Numbered from the stretch's first letter, positions 1-8,548 are shown. The stretch: 64,000 nucleotides of DNA from an uncultured Eubacteriales bacterium (GCA_900319635.1 ONPF01000002.1:62001-126000); one strand, 5' to 3'. The notes: generated by a model not told the origin, from the sequence alone. A program made the numbers and translations.

Positions 1-25
1 AATCGGAGTTTGCAGAGAAAACAAC

Positions 26-373
26 ATGAATGATTGCCGTGAAGATTTCTGGAATGCGTTGGATGAGTTAGTAAACTCTTCCGAAATCGTGATTGACAGA
101 CCCAAGGGATCTGCACATCCCAGATTTCCCAACTTCATCTATCGGGTTGATTATGGTTATTTGAAGAACACTACATCTATGGATGGTACGGGGATTGATG
201 TATGGGTCGGAAGCGGAAATAGAAAGATAGATGCCATCATGTGTATTGTTGATTTGATGAAGAAAGATTCAGAAATCAAGATACTGATCGGCTGCACAGA
301 AGTAGAGAAAATGGAAATATATCGTATGCATAATGAAACACAGTATATGAAAGGTGTTTTGATACGACGATAA
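26..373 (+). CDS. inorganic pyrophosphatase-like small protein
   Basis: The 115-residue product resembles a short family I inorganic pyrophosphatase fold. It has an RPKGSxHPRFP stretch at about residues 25-35, then YRVDYGYL and DGTGIDVWVG. In true family I enzymes the metal site reads DGDPxD. Here the middle aspartate is replaced by threonine, and the protein is much shorter than the usual 170-200 residues, so pyrophosphatase activity is doubtful. The frame is open back to the window edge, so a start further upstream is possible, but ATG 26 gives a natural N-terminus. The gene is visibly AT-richer than the genes that follow, which could mean recent acquisition. A hairpin terminator follows it. 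Confidence 0.55.
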   Translation: MNDCREDFWNALDELVNSSEIVIDRPKGSAHPRFPNFIYRVDYGYLKNTTSMDGTGIDVWVGSGNRKIDAIMCIVDLMKKDSEIKILIGCTEVEKMEIYRMHNETQYMKGVLIRR

Positions 374-427
374 ATATCGGTACTAAAGCTTGGGTATGTA
401 CCTATAGATAGTCTTTCACAAAAAACT

Positions 428-456
428 GTGGGGGCACAGCCCCCCACTCTTCTTTG
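428..456 (+). terminator. Rho-independent terminator after the pyrophosphatase-like gene
   Basis: GTGGGGG and CCCCCAC arms flank a short CACAGC loop, followed by a T/C-rich tract (TCTTCTTT). It separates the first gene from the GNAT gene. Confidence 0.55.
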
Positions 457-482
457 GTCACAAGATTGAAAAGGAGTTTCCC

Positions 483-1100
483 ATGAACGCAGAACAGTAC
501 TTAGCCGACCCTTGCGGGACGTCCTCGCTTCCATACTGGAAGACAGAGCAATTTGCCGTGCCCGAGGGGATCTGCGTCTGCCGGGATGACGCTTTTTCCA
601 CCCAGTCCATAGAAGGGGTGGATGAACCCTATTTCAAGCTGATGCACGATCTGCGGCAGGTTCAGCCGGCAGCGCTGCCGGCTGGCTTTCGGCTCGTGAG
701 CGCCGGCGTCGCGGACTTTGCGCGGCATATCAACAGCTGCTACGACGCGGAGAGCCTTTCGGAAGCGGAGCTGCTGGCCTATCGCCGGCGCCAAACTTAC
801 GATCCCACACTCTGGCTCGCCGTGGCGGACGCAGGAAACGGAGCGCTTGCCGCCACCGGGATCGGGGAGCTGGACGGACGGATCGGGGAGGGGATCCTGG
901 AATGGATCCAGGTCTCGCCCGCATACAGACGCCGCGGCCTGGGCCGCTTTCTGGTCTGCGAGCTGCTGCGGAGGATGCAGGGGCGGGCGCAATTTGCCAC
1001 AGTCTCCGGGAGAGTAAATAACCCGGACAAGCCCTTTGCGCTGTATACCGGCTGCGGGTTCAATAATCCCGTGATCTGGCATGTGATTAAAACCAAATAG
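483..1100 (+). CDS. GNAT-family N-acetyltransferase
   Basis: The 205-residue protein has the GNAT acetyl-CoA binding core at about residues 95-195. The pyrophosphate-binding loop is visible as VSPAYRRRGLGRFLVCELL (Q/RxxGxG/A type), followed by a C-terminal segment with LYTGCGF, typical of the last strands. An AAAGGAG ribosome site lies 8 bases before ATG 483. The N-terminal 90 residues are not recognisable and may bind the substrate, which cannot be inferred. It stands alone between two terminators. Confidence 0.8.
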   Translation: MNAEQYLADPCGTSSLPYWKTEQFAVPEGICVCRDDAFSTQSIEGVDEPYFKLMHDLRQVQPAALPAGFRLVSAGVADFARHINSCYDAESLSEAELLAYRRRQTYDPTLWLAVADAGNGALAATGIGELDGRIGEGILEWIQVSPAYRRRGLGRFLVCELLRRMQGRAQFATVSGRVNNPDKPFALYTGCGFNNPVIWHVIKTK

Positions 1101-1107
1101 AACGCAA

Positions 1108-1141
1108 AACAGCAGGGAGGCTTGGCTCCCTGCTGTTTTTG
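1108..1141. terminator. bidirectional terminator between convergent genes
   Basis: AACAGCAGGGAG pairs with CTCCCTGCTGTT around a GCTTGG loop, with a T run on the plus side and an A run on the other side. It can therefore serve both the GNAT gene and the convergent hypA-like gene. Confidence 0.8.
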
Positions 1142-1168
1142 TGTCTGTTGCCGTTTCGGAAATCTCGG

Positions 1169-1513
1169 CTACATGGCCTCGATTTCCTTGATGTTGTACT
1201 CGTTGCCGGTGACCAGGAAGGTATTGCCGCTCTGGCAATAGGGGCAGATCTTCTTGTACTTCATGGTGGGATAGGTCTTGCCGCAGTCCTGGCAGTAGGT
1301 GACAGCCTCCAGCTTTTCGACCTTCAGCTCGGTGTTCTGGAAGTACTTGGTCTTCGCTCTGGCCCAGCTCCAGAAATCCTGCAGATATTCGGGGATGATG
1401 CCGCTGACCTCGCCGACCTCCAGGGTAATGGAGCCAACCTCAGTGAGATTGTTCTCTGCCATGACCTTTTCCACCGCGTCGATCACATAATAGATGGTTC
1501 CCAGCTCGTGCAT
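1169..1513 (-). CDS. hypA: HypA-type nickel metallochaperone
   Basis: The 114-residue protein has the length and layout of HypA, which delivers nickel during [NiFe]-hydrogenase or urease maturation. The N-terminal Met-His-Glu that binds nickel is intact. The zinc site is visible as CQDC and CPYC, 17 residues apart, at about residues 73-95. The start was chosen because MHE must be N-terminal; the frame is open further upstream but that part has no similarity. The ATG overlaps the stop of the preceding Fe-S/FAD oxidoreductase (TAATG), so the two are translationally coupled. No hydrogenase or other hyp gene is in the window, so the client protein is unknown. Confidence 0.88.
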   Translation of the reverse strand: MHELGTIYYVIDAVEKVMAENNLTEVGSITLEVGEVSGIIPEYLQDFWSWARAKTKYFQNTELKVEKLEAVTYCQDCGKTYPTMKYKKICPYCQSGNTFLVTGNEYNIKEIEAM

Positions 1514-4221
1514 TACTTGGCCTTCCGATTGATCTTGATCGCCTGCTTGGCGGCGTGCTTCAGCATGGGCAGCACCTTGTCCTCGCAGCGAACCAGGTTG
1601 GAAGCCTCGGGCACGTCGCGCTCCAGGTGGATGGCGTCGAACATGCAGCGGGTGGTGCACAGGCCGCAGCCGATGCAGCGGTTCCGGTCCACCACGCTGA
1701 CGCCGCAGCCCAGGCAGCGGCTGGCCTCGGTCTTGACCTGCTCCTCGGTGAAGGTGAGACGGTCATGCTCGAAGGTCTTGAGCTTGAGAGGATCGTGCTG
1801 GATCTCCTGGCGGGCGGGCTTGTCGTAGCTGTCCAGGGTGAAGGCAAGGTTTGCCTTGTCCAGCTCGTAGAACTCGCGGAGGTTACGGCCGCGGGTCAGG
1901 CTCTGGCCGTCCTGCACGAAGCGGTGGAGAGACTCAGCGCCCTCACGGCCGGCAGCGATGGCGTCGATGGCAAACTTGGGGCCGGTGTACACGTCGCCGC
2001 CCACAAAGATGTCCTTCTGCTCGGTCTGATAGGTGATGGCGTCGGCCAGGGCGTTGCCCTTCTTGCCGGTCTTGAGCTCGCCGATGTCCAGCTTGCCCCA
2101 GTCGATGGTCTGACCAACAGCGGCCAGCACGGAATCGACCTCGATGGTCTCAAACTTGCCGGTGCCCACAGGCGCGCGGCGACCCTTCTCATCGGGCTCG
2201 CCCAGCTCCATGAGCTCGACCTTCAGGGCCTTGACCTTGCCGTCCTCGCCCAGGATCTCCACGGGAGCGTTGAGGAAGCAGAACTTCACGCCCTCTTCCT
2301 TGGCCTCCTTGACCTCTTCCTTGTCGGCGGGCATCTCATCCTCGCTGCGGCGGTAGATCACATAGGTCTCAGCGCCCAGACGCACGGCGGTGCGGCACAC
2401 GTCCATGGCCACATTGCCGCCGCCGATGACGGCACACTTCTTGCCGATCTCGGGCTTGTTGCCCAGGTTCACCTCGCGCAGGAAATCCACACCGCCGTAC
2501 ACGCCGGTGAGATCCTCGCCGGGGATGCGGAGCTTCTGGCTCTTCTGGGCGCCGATGGCCACATAGAAGCCCTTATAGCCCTGCTCGCGGAGCTCGGCGA
2601 TGGTGACGTCCTTGCCGATCTCGGTGTTCATCTGGAAGTGAACGCCCATCTTCTCCAGCACTTCGATCTCGCCCTTGAGAGCGGCACGATCCAGCCGGTA
2701 GCTGGGGATGCCCATGACCAGCATGCCGCCGGGGGCGGGGTTGCGGTCGAACACGGTGACATTCACATAGCCCATGCGTGCCAGATAGTAGGCGCAGCTC
2801 AGGCCGGCGGGGCCGGCGCCGATGATGGCGATCTTCTCCTCATAGTCCTTGTCAATGGGGCGACGGCGAATCTTCTCGGGAATATAGCGCTCGGCGCTCT
2901 TCAGATCCTGCTCGGCGATGAACTTCTTGATCTCGTCGATGGCGAGAGCCTTGTCCATGGCGCCGCGGGTGCAGGCGGCCTCGCAGCGGCGGTTGCAGAC
3001 GTAACCGCAGACGGAGGGGAAGGGGTTATCCTGCTTGATGAGCTTCAGCGCGTCCAGATAGCGGCCTTCCTTGGCCAGCTTGATGTAGCCCTGGATGGCG
3101 ATGTGGGCGGGGCAGGCGGTCTTGCAGGGGGCGGTGCCGCTCTCGTGGCAGTTCTTGCGGTTGTCAAAGACGTAGTTGGGGTTCCACTTGTCCTTCCCCC
3201 ACTTGAGACCGTGGGGCAGCTCCTGCTTGGGATACTCCACCTCGCCGGTCTGGGTGCAGAGCTTCTGGCCCAGCTTCACGGCACCGGCGGGACATACCTC
3301 CACGCACTTGCCGCAGGCCACGCACTTGTCCTTCTCCACATGGGCGCGATAGGCGGAAGCGGAGAGGTTGGGGGTGTTGAAGTACTGGCTGGTGCGCAGG
3401 GCGAAGCAAACGCCCAGGTCGCAGTTGCAGAGACCGAAGATCTTGTCGGTACCGTCGATGTTGGTGGTCTGGTGGACGTAGCCGTTCTCCTCGGCGCGCT
3501 GGCAGATCTGCAGAGCCTCTTCCTTGGTGATGGGACGGCCCTTGCCGGTCTCGATCAGATACTGGGCAAAGTCGCCAAGGCCGATGCAGCAGTCGTCCTG
3601 AATCTCGCCGGAGCCCTCGCCATACAGGCGGCGGGCGTTGCGGCAGGAGCAGTAGCCGACGGAGAGCTTGCCGTCGTACTTGTCCAGCCAGTGAGAAATG
3701 TGCTCAATGGACAGGGACTTGTTCTCGGCCTGGATGGCCTTCTCCACGGGGATGACGTGCATGCCGATGCCGTCGCCGCCGGGGGGGATCAGATGGGTCT
3801 TGCCCTCCAGGGGCAGGAAGGTCATCTTGTCAAAGGAGTCCGCCAGCTCGGGGTACTTTTCCACCTGCCAGAGCACCATGTTGGTCATCTCGGCGATGCC
3901 GGGGACGAAAAGCTGGACGTACCACTGCTTTTCATGCTGAGGATTTTCCCAGTGATACTCCACAATGCCGTGGTTGGCGGCGTCGGTGAGCAGCTCCTCG
4001 ATGCGCTGCTCGCTCTTGCCGGTGAGCTTTGCGATTTCCGCGGTGGTCTTGGGCTTGCGCAGACCCATTTTCAGCATGACCTCTGCGATCTCATCGCTGG
4101 AACATGCGCGGTCCAGGATGATGTACTCGGGGTCATTCTCCGTCAGACGCTTGATCCCGAACTTGTACGGCAGGCGGTCCGTGATCATTTTGCCAAGGTC
4201 AAACAGGATCTCTCTTGCCAT
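1513..4221 (-). CDS. multi-cluster Fe-S / FAD NAD(P)H oxidoreductase (GltD-like)
   Basis: The 902-residue electron-transfer protein has four parts. Residues 1-280 hold a helix-turn-helix-like segment and a cysteine-rich module (YCSCRNAR, DDCCIGLG, LCNCDLGVC). A ferredoxin 4Fe-4S motif (CVACGKCVEVCP) follows near residue 300. The middle is a glutamate-synthase-small-subunit-like domain with the Fe-S motif CGYVCNRRCEAAC and two dinucleotide folds (GAGPAGLS for FAD, GGGNVAMD for NAD(P)H). The C-terminus carries CLGCG and CIGCGLCTTRC clusters. ATG 4221 was chosen because GGAGG lies nine bases before it. The family moves electrons between NAD(P)H and ferredoxin-type partners. The partner here is unknown, and the coupled hypA suggests a metal enzyme. 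Confidence 0.85.
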   Translation of the reverse strand: MAREILFDLGKMITDRLPYKFGIKRLTENDPEYIILDRACSSDEIAEVMLKMGLRKPKTTAEIAKLTGKSEQRIEELLTDAANHGIVEYHWENPQHEKQWYVQLFVPGIAEMTNMVLWQVEKYPELADSFDKMTFLPLEGKTHLIPPGGDGIGMHVIPVEKAIQAENKSLSIEHISHWLDKYDGKLSVGYCSCRNARRLYGEGSGEIQDDCCIGLGDFAQYLIETGKGRPITKEEALQICQRAEENGYVHQTTNIDGTDKIFGLCNCDLGVCFALRTSQYFNTPNLSASAYRAHVEKDKCVACGKCVEVCPAGAVKLGQKLCTQTGEVEYPKQELPHGLKWGKDKWNPNYVFDNRKNCHESGTAPCKTACPAHIAIQGYIKLAKEGRYLDALKLIKQDNPFPSVCGYVCNRRCEAACTRGAMDKALAIDEIKKFIAEQDLKSAERYIPEKIRRRPIDKDYEEKIAIIGAGPAGLSCAYYLARMGYVNVTVFDRNPAPGGMLVMGIPSYRLDRAALKGEIEVLEKMGVHFQMNTEIGKDVTIAELREQGYKGFYVAIGAQKSQKLRIPGEDLTGVYGGVDFLREVNLGNKPEIGKKCAVIGGGNVAMDVCRTAVRLGAETYVIYRRSEDEMPADKEEVKEAKEEGVKFCFLNAPVEILGEDGKVKALKVELMELGEPDEKGRRAPVGTGKFETIEVDSVLAAVGQTIDWGKLDIGELKTGKKGNALADAITYQTEQKDIFVGGDVYTGPKFAIDAIAAGREGAESLHRFVQDGQSLTRGRNLREFYELDKANLAFTLDSYDKPARQEIQHDPLKLKTFEHDRLTFTEEQVKTEASRCLGCGVSVVDRNRCIGCGLCTTRCMFDAIHLERDVPEASNLVRCEDKVLPMLKHAAKQAIKINRKAK

Positions 4222-4277
4222 TCTTGCTCTCCCTCCAAATAAATTATAAGTTTGATTGTGCACAAATGGTCAAACTT

Positions 4278-4306
4278 ACAATACCATGAAACGACCGGAT
4301 TTGCAA
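4278..4306 (-). promoter_or_regulatory. sigma-A promoter of the oxidoreductase-hypA operon
   Basis: Read on the minus strand, TTGCAA (4306-4301) and TATTGT (4283-4278) are 17 bases apart, upstream of the ATG at 4221. Confidence 0.65.
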
Positions 4307-4352
4307 GCTACAATCCGTTCATAGCTGTATAAAGAAAAGGATGAAAAAAAGA

Positions 4353-4381
4353 TTGATTCTGCGGCGGACTTGTAGTATAAT
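4353..4381 (+). promoter_or_regulatory. sigma-A promoter of the SRP RNA
   Basis: TTGATT (4353-4358) and a perfect TATAAT (4376-4381) are 17 bases apart. The predicted start falls at about 4388-4390, exactly where the closing stem of the SRP RNA begins. Confidence 0.85.
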
Positions 4382-4389
4382 CCCATCGT

Positions 4390-4684
4390 GGCTTTTGACA
4401 AGGCTGCACTAATCGGGGAGCCAGCGGTGCCCTGTAACCTGCAATCCGCTATAGCAGGGATGAATTCCCGACCGAGGGGATGTTCTGTGTCGTCTGACCC
4501 CGGTAAGCAGCGTTGACGATCCGGTCTCGCGCAAGGTCAACCCGTGAACCATGTCAGGCGGGGAACCGAGCAGCATTAAGCGGTGCTTGGCTTGTGCCGC
4601 GAGGTCGCCGGATCCGAGCCGGCTGCCGGTGGTAACGGATATAGCGCATGTTTCGGAGTCGGGTGTGCAGTCTTGTCAAGAGCC
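4390..4684 (+). ncRNA. ffs: signal recognition particle RNA, large Firmicutes type with Alu domain
   Basis: The two ends pair: GGCTTTTGACAAGGCTGCAC at 4390 is complementary, with few mismatches, to the segment ending at 4684. The conserved helix 8 region is visible near 4545-4580 as CCATGTCAGG, then GGGGAA, then GAGCAGCA. The 5' part (CTAATCGGGGAGCCAGCGG, CCTGTAACC) has the form of the Alu domain of Bacillus/Clostridium SRP RNA. The length of about 295 bases fits the long Gram-positive type. It lies directly upstream of dnaX, as in Bacillus subtilis. Exact ends are inferred from pairing and promoter position. Confidence 0.9.
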
Positions 4685-4729
4685 ATAACTATATGACCCG
4701 GCGCCTGCCGGGCGGGGAGGGAGAGGCAC

Positions 4730-6343
4730 GTGTATCAGGCTTTGTACCGCAAATGGCGGCCAAAGACCTTTGACGAGGTCATCGGCCAGGAGCATATCAC
4801 CGAGACGCTGAAGAGCCAGGTGCGAAACGGACGTCTTTCCCACGCCTATCTTTTCATCGGCACCCGCGGCACCGGCAAGACCACCTGCGCGCGGATCCTG
4901 GCCCGGGCTGTAAACTGCGAGCATCCGGAGGACGGGAACCCCTGCGGCCACTGCGCCGCCTGCCGGGGCATCCTGGAGGGCAGCGTGATGGACGTGGTGG
5001 AGCTGGACGCGGCCTCCAATAACGGCGTGGACAACGTCCGCGCCCTGCGGGAAGAGGCGGTGTTTTCTCCCGCCGAGGTGAAAAAGCGGGTCTACATCAT
5101 CGACGAGGTGCACATGCTCTCCACCGCGGCCTTCAACGCCCTGCTGAAGATCCTGGAAGAGCCGCCGGAGCATCTGATGTTCATCCTGGCCACCACGGAA
5201 CTCCAGAAAGTGCCGGCCACGATCCTGTCCCGCTGCCAGCGGCACAGCTTCCGGCGCCTGGAGGCGGAGACCATTTCCCGGTATCTGCTGACCATCGCCG
5301 GGAGAGAGCAGATGAACCTGGAGCCGGACGCCGCGGATCTCATTGCAAGACTGGCAGACGGCGGCGTGCGGGATGCGCTGAGCCTGCTGGATCAGTGCGC
5401 GGTGAACCCCCGCATCGACCGGGACGCGGTGTATCAGACGGTGGGGCTTGCCGGGAAAAAACGCATCGGCGAGCTGCTGGACGGCATTCTGGAGCATAAC
5501 AGCGGCAAGGTGCTGCAGCTTTTCGCCTCCCTTTGGATGGAGGGAAAGGATCCCGCCTCTGTGCTGACGGAGCTGAGCTCACTGCTGCGGGATATTATGA
5601 TCCTGTCTGTTGCGCCCAAGGCGGGGCTGAACCTGCTTTCCGGCGGCTATGACGCGAAGACGCTGCAGCAGTTTTCTCCGCGGATAAGCGCGGAGGAAGC
5701 GGTCTCCGCCATGGAGACGATCCAGAGAACCCTGGGCGGCATGAAGGATGTGAAAAATCCCCGGACTGCCGCGGAGCTCTGCCTGGTGTCGCTTTGCTGC
5801 GACGCCGCGGGGGACAGCGTGGATCATCTGCGCGCCCGGATCTCCCGCCTGGAGGAGCAGATGGAGCGGGGCGTAGTTCCCCAGACAAGCGTTTCCCGTA
5901 TCTCGCAGATGGAGCGGGAGGACATGCTCCCGGAGGAGAGCGCGGAGGCTGAGCTTTATGAAGCGCCGGAGCTCCCGGAGGAAGAGGCACCGCAGCCGGA
6001 GAGCGCAGCGGAGACTGCGGAGCCCGCGCAGCCCGACGAAGAGCTCTGGCCAAAGATTCGGAGCGCCGTGCTGCCCGCCGTTCCCATGGATGTGCGCATC
6101 AGCCTGGAGGATGAGGGGCGGATCCGGGGCTATGTGGAGGGCAATCTCCTGATCCTCGAGCCGGAGAATGCGTTCCTGCTGGCCAGATTCCAGAAGCAGG
6201 ACGTGATCCAGCGCATGTCGGAGGCGGCCAGGAGCGTCACCGGGCGGGAGCTTCGGGTGCAGGTGCGGGAGCGCAAGCCCGAGGAGCGGCAGACCCGCAG
6301 CCTGGACGAGCTGAAGCAATTCAAGGAAGTTCACTTCAAATAA
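4730..6343 (+). CDS. dnaX: DNA polymerase III subunits gamma/tau
   Basis: The 537-residue clamp-loader ATPase starts with the family hallmark YQALYRKWRPxxF. It carries Walker A (GTRGTGKT, residues 44-51), the zinc-binding cysteines 63, 72, 75 and 78, and the DEVHMLS Walker B segment. The domain III collar follows. An acidic proline-rich linker (about residues 400-440) leads to a tau-like C-terminal domain. The start is GTG 4730, preceded by GGGGAGGGAG. No obvious slippery A/T run for a gamma frameshift was noticed. It lies 45 bases after the SRP RNA and may be co-transcribed with it; ybaB follows. Confidence 0.95.
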   Translation: MYQALYRKWRPKTFDEVIGQEHITETLKSQVRNGRLSHAYLFIGTRGTGKTTCARILARAVNCEHPEDGNPCGHCAACRGILEGSVMDVVELDAASNNGVDNVRALREEAVFSPAEVKKRVYIIDEVHMLSTAAFNALLKILEEPPEHLMFILATTELQKVPATILSRCQRHSFRRLEAETISRYLLTIAGREQMNLEPDAADLIARLADGGVRDALSLLDQCAVNPRIDRDAVYQTVGLAGKKRIGELLDGILEHNSGKVLQLFASLWMEGKDPASVLTELSSLLRDIMILSVAPKAGLNLLSGGYDAKTLQQFSPRISAEEAVSAMETIQRTLGGMKDVKNPRTAAELCLVSLCCDAAGDSVDHLRARISRLEEQMERGVVPQTSVSRISQMEREDMLPEESAEAELYEAPELPEEEAPQPESAAETAEPAQPDEELWPKIRSAVLPAVPMDVRISLEDEGRIRGYVEGNLLILEPENAFLLARFQKQDVIQRMSEAARSVTGRELRVQVRERKPEERQTRSLDELKQFKEVHFK

Positions 6344-6384
6344 AAAAATAAGGCCGCTCAGCGGCAGAACGGAGTATGATCAAA

Positions 6385-6729
6385 ATGGCAAAAGGCGGAT
6401 TTCGCGGGGGTATGCCCGGCAATCAGATGAACATGATGAAGCAGGCCCAGAAGATGCAGCAGGAATTCATGAAAATGCAGAAGGAGCTGGAGAGCACCGA
6501 TTTTGAGTTCTCCTCCGGCGGCGGCGCGGTAAAGGCCGTCGTTACCGGCACACGGGAGTTCACTTCTCTGGAGATCAATCCCGAGGTCGTGGATCCCGAA
6601 GACGTGGAAATGCTGCAGGATCTGATCCTGGCTGCCGTCAACGGCGCGCTGAAGAAGGCCGACGATGAGACCAGCAAGGCCATGAACAAGCTTCAGGGCG
6701 GCATGGGCGGCTTCCCCGGCCTGTTCTGA
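6385..6729 (+). CDS. ybaB: YbaB/EbfC nucleoid-associated protein
   Basis: The 114-residue protein has the YbaB/EbfC form: a glycine-rich N-terminus ([12 protein letters not shown]), a long helix rich in Met, Gln and Lys ([18 protein letters not shown]), and a glycine-rich C-terminus. The family binds DNA as a dimer. ATG 6385 is preferred over ATG 6376 because GGAG (6371-6374) sits 10 bases from 6385 but only one base from 6376. It follows dnaX as usual, but recR, which normally comes next in this cluster, is absent; a terminator follows instead. Confidence 0.93.
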   Translation: MAKGGFRGGMPGNQMNMMKQAQKMQQEFMKMQKELESTDFEFSSGGGAVKAVVTGTREFTSLEINPEVVDPEDVEMLQDLILAAVNGALKKADDETSKAMNKLQGGMGGFPGLF

Positions 6730-6736
6730 TGTGAAA

Positions 6737-6769
6737 AAGCGCCGCACCGGATCCGGTGCGGCGCTTTTC
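6737..6769 (+). terminator. strong terminator after ybaB
   Basis: AGCGCCGCACCGG pairs with CCGGTGCGGCGCT, followed by TTTT. It ends the dnaX-ybaB unit and also faces the convergent lipoprotein gene. Confidence 0.85.
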
Positions 6770-6785
6770 TGTAAGGAGGAAGCAA

Positions 6786-7553
6786 TCAGGTCAGCGGATA
6801 TTCGTGATAGTAGTAATCCGCTCCGGCGAAGGAGTAGAGCTTTACGATCATGCAAAGCTGGCCTCCGTCATTGACATAGAGCTGGCAGTCGTCGGTAAAG
6901 TTTTCTGTTGCCAGACTGCGGTCATGACGATCCTGCCAGAAGGCATCATGGGGAATATTGGCAAAGGACTGGGTGAAATATGCCTCCGCCGCGCTGGCCG
7001 CGAGAGACAGAAATTCCTCCTCGTCCATGCCGAAGCGCGCCAGAAGTGCGGCCCGGTCGACCTCGGTCTTGCTCTCGGCGTCGAAGTTCACGGCGTAGTA
7101 GCTCTCAAAGCCCCAGTCGGTGTCCACCTCGCACAGAATGGAGATCAGAGAGCCGTTGATGTGCACGGTGTAATCCACATTGCAGATGCCGAGACTGTAG
7201 AGACCCTCCATGGCGTCCAGCGCGTCCTTCACATGGGGATAGAGGACGGTGTACAGCTCCTGGTTCAGCCTGGTGGCGTCCGTGCCGGGGGCCTGGATCG
7301 CGGGGATGCGCAGCACATAGTCCCAGTGATTCCCGATGCTGTCGCTGTAGGAGCCGGAGTTGTTGTAGGCGTCGTAGATGATGACGGGCTCCGGCGTCGC
7401 GGCGGGAGCCTGGGACGGCTCTGGTGTTGTTTCTGCCGGAGTCGTCGGCGTGCCGGCCCCTGTCGGGGTCACGACAGCGGTCGGGGGATTTGCGCTGCCG
7501 CAGGCGCAGAAGAGCAGCGCAAGCAGGAGAAGCAGAGGAAGCGATTTTTTCAT
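6786..7553 (-). CDS. secreted lipoprotein with DUF3298-like domain
   Basis: The 255-residue protein has a signal peptide ending in a lipobox-like LFCAC at about residues 14-18, then a Thr/Pro linker to residue 55, so it is probably anchored outside the membrane. The globular part (residues 60-255) has the alternating strand pattern of DUF3298/DUF4163-type proteins, including AVNFDAESKTEVDRAALL. A paralogue-like lipoprotein lies at 16762-18120. The function of the domain is not established. It is convergent with ybaB and divergent from the radical SAM gene. Confidence 0.7.
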   Translation of the reverse strand: MKKSLPLLLLLALLFCACGSANPPTAVVTPTGAGTPTTPAETTPEPSQAPAATPEPVIIYDAYNNSGSYSDSIGNHWDYVLRIPAIQAPGTDATRLNQELYTVLYPHVKDALDAMEGLYSLGICNVDYTVHINGSLISILCEVDTDWGFESYYAVNFDAESKTEVDRAALLARFGMDEEEFLSLAASAAEAYFTQSFANIPHDAFWQDRHDRSLATENFTDDCQLYVNDGGQLCMIVKLYSFAGADYYYHEYPLT

Positions 7554-7585
7554 ATTAACCCCGCCTTTCAGGTGTTCTTAAGCAG

Positions 7586-7614
7586 AGTATAACACGGCAA
7601 AAACCGCACAACAA
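7586..7614 (-). promoter_or_regulatory. promoter of the lipoprotein gene
   Basis: On the minus strand, TTGTTG (7614-7609) and TATACT (7591-7586) have a 17-base spacer, about 33 bases before the ATG at 7553. Confidence 0.6.
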
Positions 7615-7660
7615 GGGCGATTTGCGCCTTTTACCCGCTTTTTCGCGGACAGGGAGAACC

Positions 7661-8494
7661 ATGTTAAGAAAAGCGTATCTGGAAATCAGCAATATCTGCA
7701 ATTTATCGTGCTCCTTCTGCCCCGGCACCGGGCGGGAGCCGCGGGTGATGAGCGCGGCGGAGTTTCGCCTGCTTGCGGAAAAGCTGCGCGGGCATACGGA
7801 GTACCTGTACTTCCACCTGATGGGAGAGCCCCTGCTCCACCCGGAGCTGGGGAGGCTGCTGGAGATCGCAGGGGAGTTGGGCTTTCGCGTGATGATCACC
7901 ACGAACGGAACCCTGCTGCCGGAGAAAGGGGAGATCCTCCTTGCCTCCCCGGCGCTGCACAAGGTGAACCTCTCCCTCCAGTCCTTCGAGGCCAACCAGG
8001 TGGGGGAACTGCAGGGCTATCTTTCCGGCTGCATCGACTTTGTGAAGCGGGCGGTGGAGAAGGGGGTGCTCTGCGAGTTCCGCCTGTGGAACCAGGGCGG
8101 CCTGGACGCGCGAAATCAGGAGATCCGCGCGCGGCTGCGGGAGGCCTTTCCGGAGCCCTGGGGCAAAAGCCGCAACGGGGAGAGACTGGCCCAGGGGGTC
8201 TGGCTTGACCCGGGGGAGCGCTTCGACTGGCCGGATCTGTCACTGGAGAGGCTGGCGGATCGGGGCTTTTGCTACGGCCTGCGGGATCAGATCGGCGTGC
8301 TGGCGGACGGGACGGTGGTGCCCTGCTGCCTGGATCACGAGGGGGACATCCCCCTGGGAAATCTCTTTCGCCAGAGCCTGGACGAGATCCTTGCAGGAGA
8401 CCGGGCGCGGGCGATTTACGAGGGCTTTTCCCGCCGCGCTGCCGTGGAAGAGCTCTGCAAACGCTGCGGCTACGCCCGGCGCTTTGATAAATAA
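7661..8494 (+). CDS. radical SAM/SPASM domain protein
   Basis: The 277-residue protein has the radical SAM CxxxCxxC motif as CNLSCSFC near residue 13, followed by the glycine-rich strand MGEPLLHPELG. The C-terminal SPASM-like half shows CYGL, PCCLDHEGDIPLGN and CKRCGY, which would bind an auxiliary 4Fe-4S cluster. SPASM members often modify peptides or activate sulfatases, but no peptide substrate gene is visible beside this one, so the substrate is open. ATG 7661 was chosen because AGGGAGA lies just upstream; the frame is open further 5' without similarity. Confidence 0.85.
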   Translation: MLRKAYLEISNICNLSCSFCPGTGREPRVMSAAEFRLLAEKLRGHTEYLYFHLMGEPLLHPELGRLLEIAGELGFRVMITTNGTLLPEKGEILLASPALHKVNLSLQSFEANQVGELQGYLSGCIDFVKRAVEKGVLCEFRLWNQGGLDARNQEIRARLREAFPEPWGKSRNGERLAQGVWLDPGERFDWPDLSLERLADRGFCYGLRDQIGVLADGTVVPCCLDHEGDIPLGNLFRQSLDEILAGDRARAIYEGFSRRAAVEELCKRCGYARRFDK

Positions 8495-8500
8495 AGACTA

Positions 8501-8529
8501 AACCCGCTCCCTATACCCGGGAGCGGGTT
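8501..8529. terminator. hairpin between convergent radical SAM and thioesterase genes
   Basis: AACCCGCTCC pairs with GGAGCGGGTT around a short CTATACCCG loop. The T tracts are weak on both sides, so termination efficiency is uncertain. Confidence 0.5.
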
Positions 8530-8548
8530 CATATTATGCAAATTGAGC

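Noticed and set aside
730..924. Small Arg/Pro-rich frames opposite the GNAT gene, and similar short frames throughout
   Set aside because: They are rich in Arg, Pro and Ser as expected from other frames of GC-rich codons, and lack ribosome sites.
1555..4242. An 895-codon open frame on the plus strand opposite the Fe-S/FAD oxidoreductase
   Set aside because: It is a mirror of the GC-rich minus-strand gene (Leu/Ala/Gly/Val/His-rich, no domain), while the minus strand has clear Fe-S and FAD motifs and a ribosome site.
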